NCBI GenBank assembly: GCA_002686195.1
Contig: NZAS01000200.1
Span: 1 to 9,396, forward strand
Direction of reading: 5' to 3'
From: Candidatus Pacearchaeota archaeon
Lineage (GTDB): Archaea > Nanoarchaeota > Nanoarchaeia > Pacearchaeales > GW2011-AR1
Length of the DNA: 9,396 nt
Under the pieces are notes generated by a model that was not told the DNA's origin, ran no database searches, and was given only the letters and a program-made list of their open reading frames with translations. Both the position numbers and the translations under genes were made by a program. This document shows positions 1-6,735 of this stretch, in pieces. Position 1 is the first letter of the stretch, and every line of letters starts with the position of its first letter.

Positions 1-446
1 CTAATATTCAAATCTCTGTATTTGATTTTATAAAGCAACTTTTGAACCTTGTCCAAATGTTCGTAATTCTCAGGTTTTTCGTAGTTTTCAAATACATACT
101 CTGTGATTTGATTTTTAACTTCACAAAACTGCTGTAAAAAGTCCTTTGGCACAAGATCGTAGAAACAATGCTCGCGCATGCTAATTTTACCTATTCTAAA
201 AGATTTTAGATAAGCCTCAAAACGCCGCTGCAACCGACGCCATTCATCAATCAGTTCTTCAGGACAAGCTTGTTTCAGCGACTGCCCACCGCAGCGCAGC
301 CAAGCATATTCTACATTAGGATCTGTGATCGACCCTGTGTGTTTCCATGTTTTTGTTAAATTTGTTGGGACTTCGTCAAAGTATAATTTTCCATCGACGT
401 ATACACCCACGCATTCGGATTTATCATCCAATGTTTGAAATATCAA
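1..446 (-). CDS. Unknown phage protein, TTG start, 3' end outside window
   Basis: An open frame of 148 codons runs from TTG 446 off the left edge. An in-frame TGA at 459-461 limits the start: TTG 446 is the first usable start after it, it overlaps the previous stop (TTGA), and GGAGG (451-455) lies 4 bases upstream. The first in-frame ATG comes only about 90 codons later, so an ATG-only search would miss the gene. The visible protein begins MIFQTLDDKSECVGVYVDGK and continues with LYFDEVPTNLTKTWKHTG, a WLRCGG turn, a helical WRRLQRRFEAYLKSF stretch, then EHCFYDLVPKDFL and a Tyr/Asn/Lys-rich helical part (VKNQITEYVFENYEKP). I see no membrane segment or catalytic motif. It looks like a soluble small protein, perhaps an assembly factor or a tail-module accessory protein; I do not recognise the family. 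The coding frame is well supported, the function is unknown. Confidence 0.75.
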   Translation of the reverse strand, partial: MIFQTLDDKSECVGVYVDGKLYFDEVPTNLTKTWKHTGSITDPNVEYAWLRCGGQSLKQACPEELIDEWRRLQRRFEAYLKSFRIGKISMREHCFYDLVPKDFLQQFCEVKNQITEYVFENYEKPENYEHLDKVQKLLYKIKYRDLNI

Positions 447-1645
447 GGCTCCTCCGCTTCACGTCTAGCTTTCCTTTGTAATATATTATAACCCAATGAG
501 CCTCTATAGTCAAATGGTTTGTTGATAATTGTTTCAATTTTTTGCAAAGCTCGATTTAAATTTCTAGATTGATATAATTCAATTGTGTCATCTATTAAAA
601 TGTTTTTTTTATGCTCTTCAAATTTTGATTCTTCCTCCAAAAATCTTATTTTACAATATAACTCTAAAAAATACGATTCTGGATATTGGGCGCGCAACGA
701 ATCAGCAGTATACGTCTCTGGTTGGACAATTTTAGATATTGTTTTATTATTGCATTCTTCCGTAACCATGTATCTTGGTAATTTAACCTTATTATATAAC
801 TGCAGGAGCCAAAATTTAAATTTCGGATAATATAGTTTATGTGTGTCAATATACATTTTTGCGAGAATCAAATTAGTGCTACCAACACCATATTCAGTAG
901 CATATTTAAGCATAGGCGCAGATGCAATATCGGCTACTAATCTCCATGGTATTGCTCGATCTACCATAAATCCATAACTATTACAAGCATTTATATAAAA
1001 ATCCCAGTTACGACTTTCAATAAATTGAGACATTTTTTCATGATCATTGGCAGCATCTAAATCTGCTATCTCAATTGTTAAAGCGTTAGCTAACATTGTG
1101 CAAAATTTACTTTTCATGTAAGCGGTCTGAGTGAAAGGAATTAAATGAGCGCTTTTTTCTAATAGAATCATTAACTCTTTTATGAAATCATCAAAATTCC
1201 TAATTACTATATTTTTTTCAACAATCGCTGCAGCAACTGCTGTAAAATGTGATTGCATGTGTTGGTAATATAATTTACCTGGATCCGTATGCGCCTTATA
1301 TGCTACTAAATTACTTAAAAATGGATCATTTGGATCGATTTTTCCTGTTAAAGCACATTTATTAAATTGACGAGCTAAATCTTCAAAAGCCTTAGCAACA
1401 AAAATAGCAGCTTTAAGTCCGGACGTTTTTGAGAACGCTGAGTCAAGTCCTTTTAATGGTACGCCGCCGCCATAAGTAATGGGAATAAAACGACGATCAA
1501 CTCTGCCATAAAAATACTTTTCTCCGAGATTAAAATCAACAAAGTTTGGCAATCCTCTGACCGACGCTCTACCACGGTATACTGTTCTCTTCTGATAAAG
1601 TTCCATAGCAGATTCATCATTTGACTCGACATAAAAAAGTGACAT
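443..1645 (-). CDS. Unknown protein, probable virion structural component
   Basis: This 400-residue protein starts at ATG 1645, overlapping the hub stop by one base (TAATG). The nearest AAGGAG (1659-1664) is 13 bases upstream, longer than usual, which suggests coupling to hub translation. The next Met (residue 14) has no better ribosome site. I see no signal peptide and no transmembrane segment. Residues about 31-60 contain NFVDFNLGEKYFYGRVDRRF followed by IPITYGGGVPLKG, which looks like a folded or assembly-related N-terminal part. The remainder (about 70-390) is mixed, rich in Lys, Tyr and Leu and probably largely helical, ending in a charged tail (RKARREAEEP). I recognise no family. Its place directly after the hub suggests a baseplate or tail-tip component, or an assembly factor. 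It lacks the repeats and beta-helix pattern of a spike or fibre, and no catalytic motif is visible. Confidence 0.75.
   Translation of the reverse strand: MSLFYVESNDESAMELYQKRTVYRGRASVRGLPNFVDFNLGEKYFYGRVDRRFIPITYGGGVPLKGLDSAFSKTSGLKAAIFVAKAFEDLARQFNKCALTGKIDPNDPFLSNLVAYKAHTDPGKLYYQHMQSHFTAVAAAIVEKNIVIRNFDDFIKELMILLEKSAHLIPFTQTAYMKSKFCTMLANALTIEIADLDAANDHEKMSQFIESRNWDFYINACNSYGFMVDRAIPWRLVADIASAPMLKYATEYGVGSTNLILAKMYIDTHKLYYPKFKFWLLQLYNKVKLPRYMVTEECNNKTISKIVQPETYTADSLRAQYPESYFLELYCKIRFLEEESKFEEHKKNILIDDTIELYQSRNLNRALQKIETIINKPFDYRGSLGYNILQRKARREAEEP
444..455 (-). promoter_or_regulatory. Ribosome binding site and overlapping TTG start
   Basis: On the minus strand GGAGG (451-455), a 4-base spacer and TTG (444-446) form the start region of the last gene. 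The stop TGA of the 400-aa gene (443-445) shares two bases with the TTG. The ribosome site lies inside the last codons (Glu-Ala-Glu-Glu-Pro) of the upstream gene. The arrangement is typical of translational coupling, where ribosomes ending one gene restart on the next. It decides the start, because an in-frame stop lies just upstream at 459-461. Confidence 0.65.
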
Positions 1646-4600
1646 TAGAGTGGGAGCGCTCCTTCTACTTTTTCTGCTACAGAATCCTCATCAAATCCAA
1701 TCCAATCTACTATTGATTCTAACCAGCCCACATCAGCAGCTGCTTCTTCTCTATTTCCAGCACTGCAAAGAGGATTACTACTAATCGCGCCTTCCGTATC
1801 TTCATTTTCCTCTTTTTCGGGTGGATCTTGAGTAGTTTTAGCACCAATGGATGCTACCCATTTAGCTGTTAACGTAGTTTCTGCTGAGCCGGCGCCGAAT
1901 GTAGTCTCATTCCGAATAATCATGCAATAACCTCCTATTCCAAATTGTGTCAAATCAAACGGTACACCATCAACTATTGAATTTGGAGCAAATCCTTGTG
2001 GATCTACATATATGTATGCTCCTGGAAACGCTCCGACGTTGGCATATGTTTTTATTTTAATATCATATTGCTGTCGTAGCTGTTCTAGCCCATCATATCC
2101 TTCTTGTTCAAATCGAACTTCTTTTAAATATTTAGCGTCTGTTTTAGAAAGATCAATTGATTTTACAATACCTGTGGGTTTTCCAAGAATATAATGAAAT
2201 ATCCCGCGTGCTTCATCATCTTCTCGAATTCCATTCATCAATTCTGCTGGTTGTGACCTACCAGCAAAAAAAGCTAAATAATTTATTTCTCGTTCTTGGC
2301 CAGCATTAGCCGATGGAGTTCCTCTCGAACCCGCAATATTTAATATTGGTTGCGGCATGCCTCCTTTTGCCGGGTCAAGAAGGGCCCGTGATAACCAAAC
2401 GTTTTTATTTTTTGATGAATACGTTGACGATCCGATCATGTATTGCGTAATTTCATCATATTTACTAGCATTTCCCGACCCATCTTGATTTTTGTATGAA
2501 GTCAAAACTGCCTGGTTTAGTACTGTTTTTTGCTTAGCGGTCTCGCCAAAACAATCGCCATCATTGAGAAAGTTTCTTATAAGATTATTAAAGAAATCAT
2601 TTAAAAACCGACTTAAAGGATATACGCTTTGTTCCTTTTTAATCATCTTTTCCGTTATCCACTCAGTAAAATATTTAGCAGAAATCGGAATGTCTCCAAA
2701 ATTTACAAACTTACTCGTTGATTTCTCCTTTGGATTAACAATCTCTAGCGGACCTAAAAGAACTCTGAGTTTTTTGTAGTTAAGAGAATATTTTTTGAGA
2801 TCTTTAATTTCTTCGTCTAAATCTTCCTGAGCGATTTCTTTGTCTTTGAGCATCTTTTTTATATCGGGATCATCATTAAGCTTCTGCGGCAGTTCCTCTA
2901 AATTGACATCTATACCCTCTAAAATAACATCTATCAAATCACTTACATAAAAGAACGGAATATTATTCATGGTAGGATTATTAGCTGCCATAGAGAGTTG
3001 AAGGGCGGCTTCTTCCCCTTCTGCTCTTGCGGTCGCTAGAGCTTGTGAATATACAGTTGACAATTGTTGAACAACACTGCCGACACTTCCATCACTGGTT
3101 GAAATCAAACTAGAAACATTGGCGCCACCTTTCAGTTCCGCATATGGACCTTCGGTTTGAAACTTCAATATATCATCATATGATATGTTGATATATCTCA
3201 TTTTATCGGTAGAAAGAAGGGCGCCCATTACTGATAACAAACTCCTTTTCTTTTCTGCATCTATAACGTCATCTTTTAAATCTTGTTTTTTTATATCTGA
3301 AAGCTCTGAAGCCTTGCATTCTTTTTTAAGAGTTTTATATCTCAATGTTCTTTTATATGTATCTATAGAAACATCTATCTTTGAAAATACATTATATTTT
3401 GGTTGATCAAAGGCATCATCGACATATGCTAGATAATGTATTACGAAATTAACGCGGCCCTGTTGATCTATATTAAAATCATGAGTTGTCGGTGTCAAAT
3501 TTATTGTTATGAATGAATCATTTATGGCATCAATTGCCGAATAAGCGTTATAAGTTAATTTACCTCCGGGATAAGCCCAACCTGAAACTGCTTTAAGTCT
3601 AAAATTTAGTTTTTCTAAATTGGCCTTCCGTGTTTTCAACTGTTCGGCGGTTAAAGATGATGTTTCTAGGGCCCCTTTTCCGCTACCTGTTTTTAGTGCT
3701 AGCTCAATGTATGAATACCCACCACGATCTCTCAATAGTTCATCAAAACTATTTGCAAAAATCGTTAGCTTTGCTTTAATGCTTTTTTTAGCAGCAAAAG
3801 GGTTATTTCCATCATAAGTAAAAGAAAAATCTTTTATACCAACACCAAACCCCCTTTTGCCATTTTCAGAAAAAAGATTTTCTATATCCTCTCTAGTCGT
3901 ATTCGAATCAAATTTATATTCTTGTTCTGTTTCTGTAATTTCTCCCGACTCCTCATCTTCTTCTAAGTTAACTTTAAAAAGCCGTATTGCAGGCTGCAAG
4001 GTTGAAATAACATCAGTTGGCATGTCATAAAAATAAGCCTGACTGGGAGATTGAGTAAGTCTATTTATAAATCCATATGACTCTCCTTCTGCCATTATAC
4101 AAGCATTAGAAACTGAAGCAGATAATGGTACCTTTTCATAATAAGGGAGCTTCTTGGGCGCCTTGGGTTCAATTGTTTCTTTTTTATATGCGGCCAAATC
4201 AAATATTTTTGCCAATAAAAAACACTGTTCCTTAAGGTTTCTAGCGCCAGCAAAATTCATTGCGGCCATGGCCATACCAAGGCCGGATCCCAGAGCGTTG
4301 GCCTTTAATCGGCCGGCTTCTGCTTCGGCGTCGGTCTGCATATCGACCAAAGGCAAATCTTTGCAAGCGACTGTTATGAAGTCGGCACTGTCTGCGCACA
4401 CTTGGCCAAACCAGTTACTACCTTCTTCCATGGCTTCTTCTTTACATTCAGCAATAATCTCACTGTAAGCATTCATAAGGCCTAATAGCTCTTCTTGTAG
4501 CGCTTGTAGCGCTTGATGTTTTTCTACAAGAGAGGCGGCATCCTCCTGACTAAAATTCTCCATCGATTTAGACAGAATTCCAAGAGCCGTATCTTGGCCA

Positions 4601-5241
4601 AGGCCCGCTGTCTCGGCTGCACTTAGTGCCAGATCTTCTACTATTTCTTGTGAGTCCACACCGGTGGCCCAGTTAAGGGCTGAGCCCCAAACGCCCCCAC
4701 CAACCAGCCATGAAATGGTGGATCCGCCGGCGGATTCAAAAAATTTGTCTCCAACAGTGTAAATAAGGCCTTCATCTACGCCCAAATAAGTATCAAGCGT
4801 GCCGTATTGGCTGCCGCCAGATGTAGAAGTGAGACCCATTACCCCACTCAAAAAGCCATCATATGAACCATAGGCAGTAGTTTTCGCTTTACCGTTAGAT
4901 GATTCAACAAGCGCGACCACTTTAGAAGCTGTGGCGGGATCCGATGAGGCCCAATCTGCCTCTTTCAATGTTGAACAGTAGCCGATGAACGCTCCATACA
5001 TTTGCTCGCCCAATACCACCACCGTACCATTAGGCCACATTTCACGAACGGCCTCTTGGTCACTGGTGGATGAACCATTATAAGCACTATTCCATTTTTT
5101 TGCAATAGTATCATATTCACCTATAGCAGTTTGTATTTTCGTAACCAAATCGGGCGCTTGGTTACCAAACGCAGCTGCAGCTTCTTCAGCACCTTCACAT
5201 GCCTGAATAGCAACTATAAATTCAGAAGAAGCAGTGGCCAT
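1645..5241 (-). CDS. Large multidomain virion protein, probable baseplate hub
   Basis: This 1198-residue protein starts at ATG 5241, touching the previous stop, with AGGA (5251-5254) about 8 bases upstream. Residues 1 to about 357 are Ala/Gly-rich and mostly helical, with a Gly-rich hydrophobic stretch (173-194) and scattered cysteines (15, 89, 266, 282, 293, 340); I recognise no enzyme motif there. After a Lys/Pro linker, residues about 365-520 resemble a virion protein type frequent in marine phages (GFGVGIKDFSFTYDGNNPF, then KSIKAKLTIFANSFDELL, then ELALKTG). A charged helical part follows near 800-850. Residues about 1020-1131 look like the end of a phage hub protein: GAFPGAYIYVDPQGFAP, then FGIGGYCMIIRNETTF, then ETTLTAKWVASIG. 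The last 65 residues are an acidic linker and an amphipathic tail. Typical hubs have about 350-400 residues, so this is a greatly enlarged form. The hub role is inferred from the C-terminus and gene order. Confidence 0.65.
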   Translation of the reverse strand: MATASSEFIVAIQACEGAEEAAAAFGNQAPDLVTKIQTAIGEYDTIAKKWNSAYNGSSTSDQEAVREMWPNGTVVVLGEQMYGAFIGYCSTLKEADWASSDPATASKVVALVESSNGKAKTTAYGSYDGFLSGVMGLTSTSGGSQYGTLDTYLGVDEGLIYTVGDKFFESAGGSTISWLVGGGVWGSALNWATGVDSQEIVEDLALSAAETAGLGQDTALGILSKSMENFSQEDAASLVEKHQALQALQEELLGLMNAYSEIIAECKEEAMEEGSNWFGQVCADSADFITVACKDLPLVDMQTDAEAEAGRLKANALGSGLGMAMAAMNFAGARNLKEQCFLLAKIFDLAAYKKETIEPKAPKKLPYYEKVPLSASVSNACIMAEGESYGFINRLTQSPSQAYFYDMPTDVISTLQPAIRLFKVNLEEDEESGEITETEQEYKFDSNTTREDIENLFSENGKRGFGVGIKDFSFTYDGNNPFAAKKSIKAKLTIFANSFDELLRDRGGYSYIELALKTGSGKGALETSSLTAEQLKTRKANLEKLNFRLKAVSGWAYPGGKLTYNAYSAIDAINDSFITINLTPTTHDFNIDQQGRVNFVIHYLAYVDDAFDQPKYNVFSKIDVSIDTYKRTLRYKTLKKECKASELSDIKKQDLKDDVIDAEKKRSLLSVMGALLSTDKMRYINISYDDILKFQTEGPYAELKGGANVSSLISTSDGSVGSVVQQLSTVYSQALATARAEGEEAALQLSMAANNPTMNNIPFFYVSDLIDVILEGIDVNLEELPQKLNDDPDIKKMLKDKEIAQEDLDEEIKDLKKYSLNYKKLRVLLGPLEIVNPKEKSTSKFVNFGDIPISAKYFTEWITEKMIKKEQSVYPLSRFLNDFFNNLIRNFLNDGDCFGETAKQKTVLNQAVLTSYKNQDGSGNASKYDEITQYMIGSSTYSSKNKNVWLSRALLDPAKGGMPQPILNIAGSRGTPSANAGQEREINYLAFFAGRSQPAELMNGIREDDEARGIFHYILGKPTGIVKSIDLSKTDAKYLKEVRFEQEGYDGLEQLRQQYDIKIKTYANVGAFPGAYIYVDPQGFAPNSIVDGVPFDLTQFGIGGYCMIIRNETTFGAGSAETTLTAKWVASIGAKTTQDPPEKEENEDTEGAISSNPLCSAGNREEAAADVGWLESIVDWIGFDEDSVAEKVEGALPL
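4495..4512 (-). repeat. Perfect 9-bp tandem repeat, two copies
   Basis: The unit ttgtagcgc occurs twice in a row at 4495-4503 and 4504-4512. On the minus strand it falls in the codons for Ala-Leu-Gln Ala-Leu-Gln (residues 244-249) in a predicted helix of the N-terminal region of the hub protein. It is small and in frame, and most likely a short duplication without a separate role. Confidence 0.7.
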
Positions 5242-5580
5242 TTATGCTATTCCTAAAACTTTTAAAGCTTTTTCAAGGTTTACTGGAATTTCAAGTGGAT
5301 CACCAGTAATTAAACTTGCTTCCGTTGGAGCAGAATTATACCAAGCTATTACCCACCAAAATCTGGCATCATTATAGTGCTTATCTGCAAGTTTATAAAA
5401 TCTGTCGCCATATTTCCAAATATGGGTAGTCGTCAGAAGCGCGACTCGCTGACTCAAAGTTGGATTATGAATCTGCGGTGTTTCATAGTGCCTTATATTC
5501 TTAACATCCCTACTCTCTCTAAGAGGGGCATAATAATCGCTAGCATTGTTTAATATTCTATATTTGTTATATCTTGGCAT
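5242..5580 (-). CDS. Small LysM/gp53-like baseplate protein
   Basis: This 112-residue protein starts at ATG 5580, 22 bases after the previous stop. AAGGAA (5589-5594) lies 8 bases upstream of the start. Residues 1-45 are polar, Tyr/Asn/Arg-rich and probably extended. Residues about 48-103 look like a LysM-type fold: THIWKYGDRFYKLADKHY, then DARFWWVIAWYN, then TGDPLEIP. The pattern hydrophobic-GDR-aromatic-xLA-xxxY-xD-xxxWWxIAxxN, followed by GxxLxIP, matches phage LysM-like tail proteins and the C-terminal part of the T4 gp53 baseplate wedge family. In virions these small proteins bind between the tube end or hub and the wedges; they do not degrade peptidoglycan. Its place just before the hub gene is typical of contractile-tail phages. 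The stop TAA abuts the next ATG directly, so translation of the two genes is probably coupled. I am confident of the family type, less so of wedge versus hub position. Confidence 0.8.
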   Translation of the reverse strand: MPRYNKYRILNNASDYYAPLRESRDVKNIRHYETPQIHNPTLSQRVALLTTTHIWKYGDRFYKLADKHYNDARFWWVIAWYNSAPTEASLITGDPLEIPVNLEKALKVLGIA

Positions 5581-5602
5581 TTATTTGGTTCCTTATTAAC
5601 TA

Positions 5603-6721
5603 TCAGAGATCCTCTAACGCGGCCATGGCTGCAGCATATTCCTCAGATTCAAATACCTCTGTTGCTGCTTCTGCTGCTTTTTCTGCTGCTTTTTCCAGTT
5701 TTCTTTCAGTTATCTTTGCCCTTAAACCAGATAACAATCCAGCCTCAGCTGCGGCCGCATTGGCAATTGCTGCCTCAGATGCTTCTCTTACATCAGTGTT
5801 ACTAGAACCTAATAGAAGTGCCTCATCTATTGCAGTAGAGTTCTCAGAATATAGTTCTAATGGATCTTTAAGTTTTACACCATATGGCCACAATCTTTGT
5901 TGTAATGTTTTTGAGGCGCCTGTGCCTGTTGTTCTATCCTCGTCACCAGCAAAAATACCATTTTCGTCCCATCCCAATGGATGTTCGTGAATTGGCGAAA
6001 AAGTTAAATTAAGATCTATAAATTTTGGCAGAAGAGCATTGGAACCCACAACAAACGCACCATCATCGCCTTCTAAATTATGATTTACTGCAAGATTGTC
6101 TATAACCCCTAAAAGACCATCATGTGATTGCCAAGTTTGTAAACCAGAATAATCTACAAGTTCGTCACCGGTGGCTGTAACATCTGCACTTTCTAAGGCA
6201 GAATATCCATAATTTTTATCCATCTCATTAAATCTATCGTTTGTATTTCGAAGCAAGTTCATAACTTTCATTCTAACAAGAGGTGATTGTGAAATAGTTG
6301 TGGCGTTATCAACCTCTGAATAACTTGGATACAAAAATTGAACCAATTGTTGCACCTTTCCTAAATTTTCATATGCTTCACTTGTCGAAGCAGCAGGAAT
6401 TTTAAAAGCTAGTGTAATTTTTCTTTGTGTCTGCTTGAACATATAAATAGGATCAGCCCTACCATACACCGTTTCAGACGACCAATCACAATTATACGCC
6501 TCATTAAAAGCCGTGATAAACGCTTTAAAAAACACAGATTTTTCAGTAGGCACATGCTGAAAGGAAATAAATAGCTTATTTAAATTAGCATAAGCATCAG
6601 AGCCGTCAACAAAATAAGTAACTTTTTGGGCTGGGCCAACTACTACTTTATCGCCTTCAAAATATTTCGTAGAATTAAAATCACTTCCAAAGAAATCATA
6701 AAGATCTTTATCTTCTGCCAT
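5603..6721 (-). CDS. Tail-tube-like or baseplate cap virion protein
   Basis: This 372-residue protein starts at ATG 6721, 14 bases after the tape measure stop. An AAGGAG ribosome site (6731-6736) lies 9 bases before the start. Residues about 65-130 read FFKAFITAF, then VYGRADPIYMF, then RKITLAFKIPAAS, a pattern I associate with a virion protein common in marine myoviruses. A second conserved-looking part spans about 199-250 (DGLLGVIDNL, then FIDLNLTFSPIHEHPLGW). From about residue 295 to the end the chain is Ala/Glu/Lys-rich and probably helical, with an exact EKAA-EKAA repeat. Between tape measure and LysM-like gene one expects a tube-initiator or baseplate-cap protein (T4 gp48/gp54 type by role), and I infer that function from position and strand-like patterns. 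The exact fold is not proven by sequence alone; a tail terminator or other tube-like protein is the alternative. Confidence 0.6.
   Translation of the reverse strand: MAEDKDLYDFFGSDFNSTKYFEGDKVVVGPAQKVTYFVDGSDAYANLNKLFISFQHVPTEKSVFFKAFITAFNEAYNCDWSSETVYGRADPIYMFKQTQRKITLAFKIPAASTSEAYENLGKVQQLVQFLYPSYSEVDNATTISQSPLVRMKVMNLLRNTNDRFNEMDKNYGYSALESADVTATGDELVDYSGLQTWQSHDGLLGVIDNLAVNHNLEGDDGAFVVGSNALLPKFIDLNLTFSPIHEHPLGWDENGIFAGDEDRTTGTGASKTLQQRLWPYGVKLKDPLELYSENSTAIDEALLLGSSNTDVREASEAAIANAAAAEAGLLSGLRAKITERKLEKAAEKAAEAATEVFESEEYAAAMAALEDL
5671..5694 (-). repeat. Perfect 12-bp tandem repeat, two copies
   Basis: Two exact copies of a 12-base unit (ctgctgcttttt on the plus strand) lie head to tail at 5671-5682 and 5683-5694. 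Read on the minus strand they encode Glu-Lys-Ala-Ala twice, inside the Ala/Glu-rich helical tail of the 372-aa virion protein, with a partial related unit next to them. The unit is a multiple of three, so gain or loss would keep the frame and change helix length. It is probably the result of replication slippage in a low-complexity coding tract. Confidence 0.85.
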
Positions 6722-6735
6722 TTATTTGTTCTCCT

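Noticed and set aside
1653..1662. Palindrome ggagcgctcc as a terminator or operator
   Set aside because: It has no loop spacer and no T-run, and it lies inside the end of the hub coding sequence, so a terminator is unlikely.
4062..4069. TATAAATA on the minus strand, identical to the core of the T4-type late promoter
   Set aside because: It lies in the middle of the hub coding sequence (codons for Phe-Ile-Asn-Arg), with no gene start nearby. In AT-rich DNA an 8-base match is expected by chance.
5242..5580. LysM-like domain read as a cell-wall hydrolase
   Set aside because: No catalytic domain accompanies it. The size and position match structural LysM-like baseplate proteins rather than an endolysin.
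5574..5990. Plus-strand open frame of 138 codons rich in Ala and Ser
   Set aside because: It is a shadow of the Ala/Glu-rich minus-strand gene: the composition follows from reading its GCN and GAA codons backwards. It has no convincing ribosome site and overlaps a well-supported gene.
6442..6449. TATAAATA on the plus strand
   Set aside because: It is antisense inside the 372-aa gene, with no plausible plus-strand gene downstream.
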